Assembly: GCA_938083195.1 (NCBI GenBank)
Contig: CALKCK010000009.1
Location: 248,001-312,000 of the forward strand
Length of the DNA: 64,000 nt
DNA from: an uncultured Pirellulaceae bacterium
Lineage (GTDB): Bacteria > Planctomycetota > Planctomycetia > Pirellulales > Pirellulaceae
Reading direction: 5' to 3'
The position numbers were made by a program, and so were the translations under genes. The notes below the pieces were generated by a model that saw only the letters and a program-made list of their open reading frames with translations, did not search any database and was not told where the DNA came from. Positions 45,701 to 54,856 of the stretch are shown one piece after another; position 1 is the stretch's first letter; each line of letters starts with the position of its first letter.

Positions 45701-46423
45701 GTTGCTGATGGTGTCCACGCAACGGAAACGGTTGGCTATATCGCAATTGATCAAGGCACTGCGGTTTCCGGTGATACGACTCTCAACGCAGTTACCACCG
45801 GCAATACGGTGACACATCAAACCTCAACTGTCAGTTTTGGAAATATTGGTGGTGCTACCGCCCCGGTAATCTTGTCCGACATGCAAACGCGTGATGGTGG
45901 CGACGCTGCGTCCCTGAGACACCGATCTCAGACAAGTACCAGCGTCACGGTTTGGGTGGAAGAAGAGCAGTCCAAAGATTCAGAACTGAACCACACGACC
46001 GAGATCGCAGGTGTTCTGGCAATGGAAGCCGGAGTTTTAATCGCCAACACTCCTTCCTTTATGTCTGGCGCAGCCAATGGCTCGATGCCAGGTCTTGGCA
46101 ACTCGGCCTACACACAACAACTGGCCGGAGCAGGACTGGCTGATCGGGCCTCAAATTCGGGGCAAATAGCGGGGGATTCAAGAGCATCCAATTCAACGTT
46201 CATGCGATTTGAAGATACAGTTTCTCAAAAATGGACTGCCGCAACCACGACGAATTTCGCCTTCGAGAATACCACTTACGAATTACTCAATGGCTCGGTA
46301 GATCTGGGAGCAATCTTAACTGCCGGACAACAAGACTCTGAAACAAAGGACCAACTTTCAACTGCCGATAAATTCTTTGCTGAACTCGGCAGCCTCAACC
46401 CTTCAGGCACTTGGGGAATTTAG
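42770..46423 (+). CDS. Giant secreted LEPR-type subtilisin (S8) with Ig-like and lectin-like repeats
   Basis: This 1217-aa protein starts with a basic tail and EMLERRNLLA (residues 24-33), a variant of the planctomycete LEPR-xLL secretion motif. An I9-like propeptide (about 45-125) precedes the S8 domain. Catalytic residues are Asp168 in VGVIDSGVQYDHPDL, His223 in GHGTHVAG and Ser392 in LSGTSMASPHVAG. Four cadherin/Ig-like repeats of about 90 residues (about 455-820) form an A-B-A-B pattern. Three lectin-like units (about 830-1080) follow. The expected role is extracellular proteolysis and adhesion. An intrinsic terminator follows the stop. Confidence 0.9.
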   Translation: MKLGNRLNRRKQGNSKLSVGDAYEMLERRNLLATYTVDFSQLAPTDYSSSEILVRFQDDISVDELQKINHVELMNHNAILSASLGEGFRADGQLFEIPVTTGQSIPDLIEYYNSLDAVEFAEPNYLMESTAVPNDQYYGFQWGPPNINAESAWNTRTDSSSIIVGVIDSGVQYDHPDLQPNIWTNSGEIAGNGIDDDNNGYVDDFYGYDFDNDDSDPMDDNGHGTHVAGTIGAQGNNSIGVAGVGWDASLMSLKVIGGGSNADVARAIDYATDNGAKITNNSYGYAGTNVGGSSVMSAAIGRAKDAGVLYVVAAGNSRTGIPASDMDGSFNSWPAEYSKVHDNVITVGAIDEGGAFASYSHWGDESVQIAAPGTSIASTYTNDGYVYLSGTSMASPHVAGAAALLWAERPDMSYLEIKDAILNNTRADHLNLVTNGVLDLGLAMTAITGSTNSPPVAVNDTATVDEDSFVAVNVLQNDTDPDNDSLTVQSFTNPSNGSVSANNGVLTYTPDTNFNGSDSFNYTINDGNGNTDSATVSITIDAVNDNPVAADDASVTNEDNAVVINVISNDTDVDGDSLTVGSIIQPNNGIVVNNGDGTVTYTPANGFFGVDTFSYTVTDGSLTDSANVSVTVNEVVDDDPPVANNDNAIVNEDSQVSVPVLDNDNDPNGDTLAIDAFGQASNGTVTQNNDILIYTPDADFNGSDSFNYTINDGNGNTDTATVFVTINAVNDNPVANNDSGSTDQDVPVIVDLVGNDADIDGDTLTIDSFTQPTNGVVTDNGDGTITYAPGSGFFGSDSFTYTVTDGDLTDSATVQITVNEVGGGTSEIGFSGTAIDVTHVWKTINLPVSFTNPVVIAGGSTRDGGHQGIVRVQNVTSNSFQIRFQEWDYRDGRHTTENMGYLVVEAGTHTLTDGTQLVAGTTTLTNESTRTISFGDSFSGTPLVLAQTMTNNDGAAVVERVRAITNSNFKIQFNEEEVADGVHATETVGYIAIDQGTAVSGDTTLNAVTTGNTVTHQTSTVSFGNIGGATAPVILSDMQTRDGGDAASLRHRSQTSTSVTVWVEEEQSKDSELNHTTEIAGVLAMEAGVLIANTPSFMSGAANGSMPGLGNSAYTQQLAGAGLADRASNSGQIAGDSRASNSTFMRFEDTVSQKWTAATTTNFAFENTTYELLNGSVDLGAILTAGQQDSETKDQLSTADKFFAELGSLNPSGTWGI

Positions 46424-46472
46424 GTTAAACCAAAGATTGCTGCCGCAACTCTTTTCTAATTCTGATAAAACT

Positions 46473-46504
46473 AACACCGGACAATTTCTGTCCGGTGTTT
46501 TTTT
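46473..46504 (+). terminator. Intrinsic terminator after the first giant subtilase
   Basis: An 11-bp perfect stem AACACCGGACA / TGTCCGGTGTT with a 5-nt loop runs directly into a T tract (TTTTTTT). It ends the subtilase transcript 50 bp after its stop codon, so the 2OG oxygenase at 46516 probably has its own promoter or depends on readthrough. Confidence 0.93.
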
Positions 46505-46515
46505 AGGGATCTACG

Positions 46516-47226
46516 ATGACGAATAACCATGGGAACTTCATCTCGACGTACGAGGATGCGCTAAGTTCAGAATTTTGCGATCAAATCATCAACAAGTTTG
46601 AAGCATCTCCTAAGAGTCACGTGACGGGAAAGATCGGAGCGGGAGTCAATGTCGAGAAAAAGGACAGTGTTGATTGCTGCATTTCAGAATATCAAGAATG
46701 GAATGAAGTCAATCAACAGCTTTTTAATACAACCTTAAAACATTTGACCCAGTACGTCATGCAATACCCGCACTTGGTTTGCGGGGCACTCGCTCCCACT
46801 ATCCGTCTAAAAAATGGAGACATCATTGAGGTTGCTCCCGACAACCTCGATCGCATTCCCGAAGAACAACTCACAGGAATCATATTGAATTTGTACCGCC
46901 CCGGATTTCTAAATCTGCAGAAATACCACCAAGGCAAAGGGGGCTACCATCATTGGCACTCCGAAATTTATCCCCGGGAGAACAATTGCGAAACACTCCA
47001 CCGAGTTCTTCTGTTTATGTTTTTTTTAAACGACGTCCAACGCGGTGGCGAGACAGAGTTCTATTATCAAGACGCAAAAATCAGACCGAAAAAAGGAACG
47101 ATGGTAATCGCGCCAGCCGGTTTCACGCATACGCACAAAGGTTCCGTCCCCGAAACAGAAGACAAATACATCGTTACCTCTTGGATTTTGTTTCAACGTG
47201 CTGAGCAGATCTTTGGCAAGCGTTAA
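46516..47226 (+). CDS. 2-oxoglutarate/Fe(II)-dependent dioxygenase (prolyl-4-hydroxylase-like)
   Basis: This 236-aa protein has the double-stranded beta-helix pattern of the P4Hc-like family. GGYHHWHSEIYP supplies the proximal metal ligands as H-x-E rather than the common H-x-D. RGGETEFYYQDAKIRPKKGT is the conserved turn, and the distal His and the 2-oxoglutarate-binding basic residue fall in AGFTHTHKGS with a following KYIVTSW. An AGGGAT site precedes the ATG. It would hydroxylate an amino acid residue, possibly Pro or Lys, of another protein. It lies between the two giant secreted subtilases, which suggests, but does not show, that they are its substrates. Confidence 0.85.
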   Translation: MTNNHGNFISTYEDALSSEFCDQIINKFEASPKSHVTGKIGAGVNVEKKDSVDCCISEYQEWNEVNQQLFNTTLKHLTQYVMQYPHLVCGALAPTIRLKNGDIIEVAPDNLDRIPEEQLTGIILNLYRPGFLNLQKYHQGKGGYHHWHSEIYPRENNCETLHRVLLFMFFLNDVQRGGETEFYYQDAKIRPKKGTMVIAPAGFTHTHKGSVPETEDKYIVTSWILFQRAEQIFGKR

Positions 47227-47456
47227 CCCCATCTGGGAATGCCATTTTTGGTTTAGATTCACCGACACTTCCCCCTACAATTTAAGTAGCCAGGAACCTG
47301 TACGCGAGATTCTGGACCAAGTGTCCCAACATCGAAAAAATCTCAAACACCGATTTTTACCGACTAAAAATTACTTCCCCCTCCCCCAACTCTGGTAAAT
47401 CGGTCATTTATTTGAATTTACTGGCTCTTTGCGTTAGTCTGTTCAGTCCCTCCTTT

Positions 47457-47475
47457 TAGCTACGACCCGTAGCTA
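47457..47475. promoter_or_regulatory. Perfect inverted repeat in the leader of the second giant subtilase
   Basis: TAGCTACG and CGTAGCTA are separated by ACC, 37 bp before the ATG at 47513. It could be an operator or an mRNA hairpin near the ribosome-binding site. A third, shorter CGTAG follows at 47481. Function is not known. Confidence 0.4.
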
Positions 47476-47512
47476 CTGTCCGTAGTCAACTCCTACCAGC
47501 ACCGGAACCGCA

Positions 47513-50500
47513 ATGAAGAAAAAGCGCTCAGGCCAGAAGTCTCGCCAAACCGTCTCAAAACAAAAATTCATGCGTCGCAGACAGCGGAATCGCGACAACA
47601 GTGACCTCAATATCGATCGCCTAGAGCCTCGCTACCTTTTAGCAGCGTCACCATCATTCGTGCCCAACGAACTGTTAGTTCAATTTCTCCCCGATACACC
47701 CATGGTCGAACGGGATGCAGTGCGCGGAATCGCCAACGCAACGCTTACGAATGAGATTCATACGCGAACCATGAGAGCAACCAACACGGGTGTGCTTGAA
47801 AGAATTCACCTGCCGGACAACATGCCAGTCCATGCCGCAATGAACATGCTCGCCGGCAACCCATTTGTAGTAGCCGCAGAACCCAATTGGATTCACACTG
47901 CCGCGTCAGTCAGCAATGACCCCTATTACACAAACGGTACACTTTGGGGAATGAACTCCAACGATACGCCGACAGCGATTGGCCCCAGCGGAACAACCAA
48001 CGCGTATGGAATTCAAGCTGAGAAAGCTTGGAACGACGGGATGACTGGATCATCATCTGTCGTCGTCGGAGTGATTGATGAAGGATTTCAATACAACCAC
48101 CCCGACCTCATTAACAACGTCTGGGTCAACCCTGGCGAGATCGCAGGAGACGGAATCGACAACGATGGCAATGGCTATGTCGACGACATTCATGGGTGGG
48201 ATTTCTACAACGACGACAACACGGTTTACGATGGAACCGGCGACGACCATGGGACCCACGTAGCTGGGACTATTGGTGGCCAAGGCGGTAATGGAATCGG
48301 TGTCGCAGGAGTCAACTGGGATGTCACGATGATCTCGGCAAAATTCCTTGGACCAACTTCCGGGTCAACCGCCGGGGCAATTGCCGCGGTAGATTACCTG
48401 ACTGATCTTAAAGTTAATTACGGCGTAAACGTCGTTGCTTCCAATAACTCGTGGGGGGGCGGGGGTTACTCAAGCCTACTAGAAGCCGCGATTACACGTG
48501 GTGCCAATGCCGACATTCTATTCATCTCAGCAGCGGGCAATGCGAACGCCAATAACGACTCGGGAGGTTATTACCCGGCAAACTACAATACAACTGCTGG
48601 AGCTGGCTATGACGCCGTTGTTTCAGTTGCCTCCATTACCAGTTCCGGCGCGAGGTCCAGCTTCTCCAGCTACGGTGCAACTACCGTGGATATCGGCGCC
48701 CCCGGCTCAAGTATCACATCAACGCTGCCCGCCGACACTTACGGATCCTACAGCGGAACGTCGATGGCCACTCCCCACGTCGCTGGGGCAGTAGCACTCT
48801 ATGCCTCGCAATTCCCGAATGCGACTGGACAGGAAATTCGCGAAGCAATTCTCTCCTCGGCTACCCCGACACCTTCTCTCGCAGGACTCACCGTGACTGG
48901 TGGCCGGCTTGATGTCTATGCCGCATTGATGTCAGGCAATCCTCCAGGAGTTCAAGTCAACCTTGATGCCGTCGATGCAGATCTCGACGAAGGCGATTCG
49001 GGAGTCACCCAATTTACGTTCGAAATCTCACTTGATGAACCGGCTTCTTCCGCTACTCCTGTTGATGTAACCTGGGCGGTTGACCTTGCTAACAGCGATG
49101 TGGATGCCTCCGATTTTGTTGCAGGCTCAGCGATGTCGGGAACCGTTACCTTTAGCGACCCTCAAAACCCCAATGCGTTAACCCAGACATTGACCCTTAG
49201 TGTCAAAGGAGACTTGACGGTAGAGGCAGCCGAAGCATTCGAGGTGGCCATACTTTCAACGTCGCTTGGCGAACTTGGACGGGACCGGGCTGCCGGCACA
49301 ATTCTTGGAGACGATGGCCAAATTGACGGCACCGTCTGGAACGATCTTAATCAAAGCGGCTCCCAAGACTCCGGTGACACTCCTGCAGCAGGAGTTTCGA
49401 TTTACATCGACGGAAACAACGATGGCCAGTTTAATCCAGGAGAGTCTCAACAGATCACCGATGGAAACGGCGGCTACTCATTCCCAGTTAACCCGGGAAG
49501 CTACACTTTAAGATTGGATTTAACCGCCAATCAGGACCAGACCTTCCCAACCATTGTCGCGGGAACCCTTGACCCGGATGAGTATTCACCAGGTACGGTA
49601 CTAAACAATGTACTCGCACCTAATGTCGTTCTAAGTGGAGTGGGAGCCAGCGTAACTAATTCCGATGTCACAGCGCTCTCCACTAGCTTCAATTCAACTG
49701 GCTCTCTCAGTTTCGGGAGTTCATGGGGTTCCGGTTACTGGAATACTGACGATGCCGATTTACGTGTCGACTTTGCTAACAATGCAAGTTCCGTCAGTAT
49801 CGACTTTATCTCGGATGACAGCTCAGACTACGGGCATTTGAGAGCCTATTCTAGCGCGGGTGTTTTATTGGATGAGTACGTCACTCAAAACCTCGGAACA
49901 GGGGTTGTCGAAACAATGACAATCTCCAGAACGGGCAATGATATTGCTTACGTTCTGGCATCAGGACAAAACGGCCAATTCGGTTATCTCGATAATCTTG
50001 CCTTTGCAGCAGCGGATGATGGCAACGCAGCGCCGCTCAACGTCACCGTCGGCGCCGAGATTGTGACCCAAAACGATTTTGGTGTTTTCCAAACCATTCC
50101 CAATGATCCACCAATTGCTGACGACGATAATCTAACGATCGCAGAAGATTCCGTTGCCACTACAATTGATGTACTGGCCGGAGATTTTGATCCGGACGGC
50201 GACGATCTAACTATTGTCAGCATTTCAAATGCATCCAACGGGACAGCCAACATCGCCAGCGACGGCTTATCCGTTAGCTACACACCCAATCCAAACTACA
50301 ATGGGAGTGATTCATTTACTTATACCGTCAGCGATGGTAACGGCGGCAGCGATACTGCAACCGTGAATATCACCATCACATCAGTCAACGATAACCCCGT
50401 GGCTGAAAATGACACCGAAACCGTACTACAAAACTCAACAAATACAGTCTTCGATGTTCTCGGAAATGACACTGACCTCGACGGGGATTCTCTCGTCATT

Positions 50501-52825
50501 TCAGCCGTTCAATACAACGGTACTGGGATTGTGGTCAACAACGGAAATTCTCTGACTTATACACCGGGAGTCGACTTCACAGGCAATGAGTCAATTGTCT
50601 ACACCGTCTCCGATGGAGCCGGCGGCACAGACTCTGCCACCGTAAATGTAACTGTCGATGAGGTTAATCAAAATCCAATTGCCAACGACGATAATGAATC
50701 GCTACTGGAAGACTCTGGCCCAGCGACAATTAACGTGCTGGCTAACGACACCGACGGCAACGGTGATTCACTGACAATCACCTCCGTCAGTTATAGCGGC
50801 GACGGCACAGTCACCCACGACGGTGTAAACATTAGCTATACGCCACTGCTTAATTTCAATGGCAGCGAGACGTTTACCTATTCGATCAGCGATGGCAAAG
50901 ATGGCTCGGACACCGCCACTGTCACAGTCGATGTGACTCCAGTCAATGATGCACCCGTTGCCTCTAACGATAACGGATCGACTTTGGCGGGGAACGCTGT
51001 CACGATCGATGTACTGACCAATGACTCAGACGTCGACGCGGGGGACGTGCTGTCAATCAGCTCAGTTTCCAACCCTAATAACGGGACCGCGACGATTAAC
51101 GGCAACCAGATCGTTTACACTCCTAATCAGAATTACAGTGGATCTGACACATTTACCTACCTCGTCAGTGACACCGCTGGGGAAACAGATACAGCAACAG
51201 TGAACGTCGACGTCTCCCCGGTTGTCGTTCGTGCTTACGCTGACCTGAATTACGCCAACGGTATGATTTATGGAACAGTAACCGACGGCTCAATCATTGA
51301 CACCCATCAAGCTGGAGCTGGACAACAAATCCTCACGGAAGTTGCGATCGATGTAGACCCGGGTAAAAAAACAAAACTTGGAAGTGCACTTGAGTATCGC
51401 TGGGCATTCCCAGGACTAGACGGCGCCACTTCGTTCAACGTAGCTGCCAATCAATTCAGCAACGCTGATGATAACTTCCGGTTCGAATACTCTGTAGACA
51501 ATGGTGGCAACTGGACAACACTTGGCACCATCAACCAAACCACTAGTTATCAAAACATCACCGTCGATAATTTATCGATCACAGGAGATGTTTTAGTCCG
51601 TGTCATCGATACGGACCGATCGCCTGCCAATCGAAGATCAACACCCAACCTTGATTCGATCGTCATCGATCACCTTTATTTTGAAACTGCACCTGCCGAC
51701 TTACGTGAAAAGGTCTCCGTTGTTGCAACAGCCCCCGATGCAGTTGAAAATGTAGCCAATTCTGGAGAATTTACGATTTCACGCGAAACGACCGCAGGGG
51801 ACATGACGGTCTTCTACACCGTTTCCGGATCGGCAACTTCTAGCACTGATTTTGTCGCTCTCTCTGGTATTGCCGTGATTCCGAGTGGCTCAAGTTCGAT
51901 TTCCATCGCTGTGAATCCAATAGACGATGCCACGTCAGAAGGTTCTGAAACCGTCGTCCTCTCACTTACCGAAGACGCGAACTATGATTACCAGATTGGC
52001 TCCTCCGATTCGGCGACTGTTACAATCGCAGATGATGACATTTCACCTTACACTTATGCCAGCTCGGAAAGCACAGTCAAAGGTAGCGTCATCCAAAACA
52101 GCTATCTCCAGACTCAAGGGGATGATAATGTCGTTGAGACCATTGAGGAACGCCGAGAAGGAAAAGGTCGCAGACGAGTCACCTTGATGGATCACCGCTG
52201 GACCTTCTCAGGCGTCGACAGCGCCATTAGTTTCCATGTGGATGCTGCCCGAAGTGCTAACACCGAAGGGGATAATTTTTCATTCTCTTACTCAGACGAC
52301 GGTGGATCGACCTGGGTTGAGATGGTCGTCGTGAACAGTTCCCAATTCAACACCTACTCAGTCAACCTTGGCTCACCAATCTCGGGTGACATCATCGTTC
52401 GCGTTGTCGACACTGACCCCGCAACAGTCGGCAATGGCAGTCGAGATACTGTGAGTATCGACCAGATGTTCTTCAGCACCCAACCCGTTGGTTCATCGGC
52501 GTTCACCCTTGGTGGATCAACGCCAACGTCTGGAAACAGACTGGATGGTCTTGCAGGATTCAGAGAGTCACTGGCGACTGGCAAGACACCAATGTTCTCG
52601 CTGGCATCATCCAATCAAATGAGTAAAAACAGCAACAGCTTTGTTGTAGCTCATCTCCCAGATTCCACACCGCTGGACCAATTCTGGGCCAGCACTTCAA
52701 GCGACGAACTGCTGGGCAAAACAGATGATTCAAAAACCGAGCAATCAGCTGATTTAAATAACCGAACTGAATTCACTGACGCATTCAAAAGCGTCGATGA
52801 CGCATTTTCGGCTAATCTGAAGTAA
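47513..52825 (+). CDS. Giant secreted LEPR-type subtilisin (S8) with Ig-like, Calx-beta and SdrD-B-like domains
   Basis: This 1770-aa protein carries the LEPRYLL motif near residues 38-44 behind a basic tail. An I9-like propeptide precedes the S8 catalytic domain: Asp189 in VGVIDEGFQYNHPDL, His246 in DDHGTHVAG and Ser417 in YSGTSMATPHVAG. After it come a Calx-beta-like domain (about 480-600), an SdrD-B/Cna-like domain (IDGTVWNDLNQSGSQDSGD, about 605-665) and four Ig/cadherin-like repeats (about 862-1235). A duplicated beta-domain (about 1238-1390 and 1512-1665) flanks a second Calx-beta domain. Many Asp/Asn-rich loops suggest calcium binding. It is probably surface-bound or secreted, for proteolysis and matrix contact. 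A terminator follows. Confidence 0.9.
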   Translation: MKKKRSGQKSRQTVSKQKFMRRRQRNRDNSDLNIDRLEPRYLLAASPSFVPNELLVQFLPDTPMVERDAVRGIANATLTNEIHTRTMRATNTGVLERIHLPDNMPVHAAMNMLAGNPFVVAAEPNWIHTAASVSNDPYYTNGTLWGMNSNDTPTAIGPSGTTNAYGIQAEKAWNDGMTGSSSVVVGVIDEGFQYNHPDLINNVWVNPGEIAGDGIDNDGNGYVDDIHGWDFYNDDNTVYDGTGDDHGTHVAGTIGGQGGNGIGVAGVNWDVTMISAKFLGPTSGSTAGAIAAVDYLTDLKVNYGVNVVASNNSWGGGGYSSLLEAAITRGANADILFISAAGNANANNDSGGYYPANYNTTAGAGYDAVVSVASITSSGARSSFSSYGATTVDIGAPGSSITSTLPADTYGSYSGTSMATPHVAGAVALYASQFPNATGQEIREAILSSATPTPSLAGLTVTGGRLDVYAALMSGNPPGVQVNLDAVDADLDEGDSGVTQFTFEISLDEPASSATPVDVTWAVDLANSDVDASDFVAGSAMSGTVTFSDPQNPNALTQTLTLSVKGDLTVEAAEAFEVAILSTSLGELGRDRAAGTILGDDGQIDGTVWNDLNQSGSQDSGDTPAAGVSIYIDGNNDGQFNPGESQQITDGNGGYSFPVNPGSYTLRLDLTANQDQTFPTIVAGTLDPDEYSPGTVLNNVLAPNVVLSGVGASVTNSDVTALSTSFNSTGSLSFGSSWGSGYWNTDDADLRVDFANNASSVSIDFISDDSSDYGHLRAYSSAGVLLDEYVTQNLGTGVVETMTISRTGNDIAYVLASGQNGQFGYLDNLAFAAADDGNAAPLNVTVGAEIVTQNDFGVFQTIPNDPPIADDDNLTIAEDSVATTIDVLAGDFDPDGDDLTIVSISNASNGTANIASDGLSVSYTPNPNYNGSDSFTYTVSDGNGGSDTATVNITITSVNDNPVAENDTETVLQNSTNTVFDVLGNDTDLDGDSLVISAVQYNGTGIVVNNGNSLTYTPGVDFTGNESIVYTVSDGAGGTDSATVNVTVDEVNQNPIANDDNESLLEDSGPATINVLANDTDGNGDSLTITSVSYSGDGTVTHDGVNISYTPLLNFNGSETFTYSISDGKDGSDTATVTVDVTPVNDAPVASNDNGSTLAGNAVTIDVLTNDSDVDAGDVLSISSVSNPNNGTATINGNQIVYTPNQNYSGSDTFTYLVSDTAGETDTATVNVDVSPVVVRAYADLNYANGMIYGTVTDGSIIDTHQAGAGQQILTEVAIDVDPGKKTKLGSALEYRWAFPGLDGATSFNVAANQFSNADDNFRFEYSVDNGGNWTTLGTINQTTSYQNITVDNLSITGDVLVRVIDTDRSPANRRSTPNLDSIVIDHLYFETAPADLREKVSVVATAPDAVENVANSGEFTISRETTAGDMTVFYTVSGSATSSTDFVALSGIAVIPSGSSSISIAVNPIDDATSEGSETVVLSLTEDANYDYQIGSSDSATVTIADDDISPYTYASSESTVKGSVIQNSYLQTQGDDNVVETIEERREGKGRRRVTLMDHRWTFSGVDSAISFHVDAARSANTEGDNFSFSYSDDGGSTWVEMVVVNSSQFNTYSVNLGSPISGDIIVRVVDTDPATVGNGSRDTVSIDQMFFSTQPVGSSAFTLGGSTPTSGNRLDGLAGFRESLATGKTPMFSLASSNQMSKNSNSFVVAHLPDSTPLDQFWASTSSDELLGKTDDSKTEQSADLNNRTEFTDAFKSVDDAFSANLK

Positions 52826-52842
52826 AACAAATCCCACACGAC

Positions 52843-52879
52843 ACGCCGGATACTAGTTCCTAGTTCCGGCGTTTTTTTT
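52843..52879 (+). terminator. Intrinsic terminator after the second giant subtilase
   Basis: An 8-bp stem ACGCCGGA / TCCGGCGT encloses an inner 5-bp stem ACTAG / CTAGT with loop TTC and one bulged T, followed by a T tract. It begins 18 bp after the stop and faces the beta-helix gene. Confidence 0.9.
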
Positions 52880-52887
52880 GGCCACTA

Positions 52888-54762
52888 TTACCGACCGCTA
52901 CCCGGCAAAGCCTCCGAAGGAGCTTCTATTTGGAACAGATTGTCAATTGTTTTTATATTCACTTCAGGAGTGTTATTAAATTTCAATGGCTCAACACCGA
53001 CGGGGTGGAAACACTGATTTTCTTTGAGCGTATTTTGGCCAGCCAAATGGAACCGCATCGGACTACACTTGGTTCCCGCGATCACATTCCCCTGAACTAA
53101 AATCCCTGAACTTCCTTGATCCATAAAGATTCCATTGCTTTCCGCCCGGCCATGGTTTGATGGAACATTACTAATGTAGTTACCGCGCAGCACCGTCCCT
53201 GGTTGCCGACCCAGCGTGTAAATCCCACCCCCATCTGAGAGCTCAAGCATGATATCGTGGATGCGATTATTGCAAATACTGTTTTCCTCACAGCCAGACG
53301 GGCGGTCATTCCATTGCCACCCCACCGAAACGCCGGAGTAAGGTAGATTAAAAATCTCGTTGCTCATTACCTGCGTCTGCCTCGCAATTCCAACCCAAAC
53401 CCCGACGCTCCCTAAAAGTATCTGACCACATCGCGAAATCTGATTACCCTCAATCACATTCCCACGACAGACAAGCGATCTACCATTCCGACCTTTCCGC
53501 GTCACCGTTTCGCCAACCATCACGCCACAACCACCCACATCCTCGATCTGCGAAGATTTCACAAAACAATCATTCGTCTGCCTTCCGAAGTAAATCGCTC
53601 CACCACCCAAGTGGCTAAATCTCGATTCCTCAAATCCACATTCCTCTGCGAAACTAACCTCAATGGCAGCCGGTAATCGCAAGTGACTCGATTCCGTTTC
53701 AGGATCGAGTTCACGGAGGTGGGCAGGGACAAGACGATTCTCAAAGTAACTTGCTTGAATCCCACCATACCCACCCGTTGGGAGAGGGCACGCGCTATAT
53801 GAAAAACAAATCTCCGAAAACTGAATTCCTCTTACCGGTTCCGCCTCGGCCCCCGCAACTCGAACCAAAGTCGCCAAACTTGGCACCGTAATTTCCATTT
53901 GGTTAGGATTTTCGCCGGCTGTCAGTACCACTCGAACGGTGTTTTGCTCTCGATCGAAAAAAAACTCATTAGGCGCATTCAAAAATGAAACACTATTTTC
54001 AAGAAAAAACCTGGGATCTTGCTCGAATCCATTGATGCGGAAAAAGTCATGTGGGCCACCAACTCGCTCGGCCAGCTTAACTGTTGAATTCTCTAAATTA
54101 AATTCTTTCACACGCACTCGTGAAATTGACCAGTCATGCAAGAGCGCCAACTCCATTCCTTGTGTAGGTCCCGAGTGAGTCCATTGGTTAGAATTAAACC
54201 TAAACTCCGTCCGAAAATCTCCGAGCGCTTGTCGCACGCGAAAATATCCAGTGTCAGGATCTCTCGCCCGAATCCCCCGTTTTGCATCGATGAACATTTG
54301 TCGCGGAACAGACGACCGTCCTTCGCTGACCGCTCGTGGCGAAAACTCCCCTGGCTCTCGCCAAGAAGTTTCCCAAAAACCTCTACGATCCTTTTTCCAA
54401 TTGCTTAACTGGAATCCACCACTGAATACGACTCTTGCACCAGGAGCAGCTTGATAAGTAATTTGCAACTTTCCCGGGGCTGAATCTTCCAGCCCAAACT
54501 CCACTGTCTTATTTAATTGATAGACACCCTCCGCAAATCGAATTTCTACATCGTCCTCGAGACCGTCAAGGATCATTTGCCGCACGATTGCCTGAGCTCG
54601 ATAAATAGACTGCACGGGGGACGTCGAGGAACCATTATTTGAGTCGTCGCCAGTCAAAGCGACAAAAACTTTTCGTGTATCCGCTGCAATCGAATCGGGA
54701 GAAAAACTACCGATGACAAAACACATTGCAATGGCAATGATTGTCGATTGAAAAACCATCAT
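52888..54762 (-). CDS. Secreted right-handed parallel beta-helix protein (pectate-lyase/GH141-like)
   Basis: This 624-aa protein has a signal peptide ending near DSIAAD. The N-terminal part (VFVALTGDDSNNGSSTSPVQ, then VEIRFAEGVYQLNKTVEF) is the opening of many planctomycete beta-helix proteins. A middle domain (FSGGFQLSNWKK, FWETSW) recalls GH141 members. The C-terminal coils (about 380-600) show repeated turns such as SQIEDVGGCGVMVGE and NVIEGNQISRCGQI with asparagine/glycine ladders. It could be a polysaccharide lyase or glycoside hydrolase, but no catalytic residues can be named with confidence. It is convergent with the giant subtilase. Confidence 0.82.
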   Translation of the reverse strand: MMVFQSTIIAIAMCFVIGSFSPDSIAADTRKVFVALTGDDSNNGSSTSPVQSIYRAQAIVRQMILDGLEDDVEIRFAEGVYQLNKTVEFGLEDSAPGKLQITYQAAPGARVVFSGGFQLSNWKKDRRGFWETSWREPGEFSPRAVSEGRSSVPRQMFIDAKRGIRARDPDTGYFRVRQALGDFRTEFRFNSNQWTHSGPTQGMELALLHDWSISRVRVKEFNLENSTVKLAERVGGPHDFFRINGFEQDPRFFLENSVSFLNAPNEFFFDREQNTVRVVLTAGENPNQMEITVPSLATLVRVAGAEAEPVRGIQFSEICFSYSACPLPTGGYGGIQASYFENRLVPAHLRELDPETESSHLRLPAAIEVSFAEECGFEESRFSHLGGGAIYFGRQTNDCFVKSSQIEDVGGCGVMVGETVTRKGRNGRSLVCRGNVIEGNQISRCGQILLGSVGVWVGIARQTQVMSNEIFNLPYSGVSVGWQWNDRPSGCEENSICNNRIHDIMLELSDGGGIYTLGRQPGTVLRGNYISNVPSNHGRAESNGIFMDQGSSGILVQGNVIAGTKCSPMRFHLAGQNTLKENQCFHPVGVEPLKFNNTPEVNIKTIDNLFQIEAPSEALPGSGR

Positions 54763-54856
54763 AGCTATCGTTCCAATTCGAATTCGTCACACACCCTAAA
54801 TCCCACAACCGCAAATCGCTAACATTGACAAAACAATCGGATGCTCAGAGTCTCCA

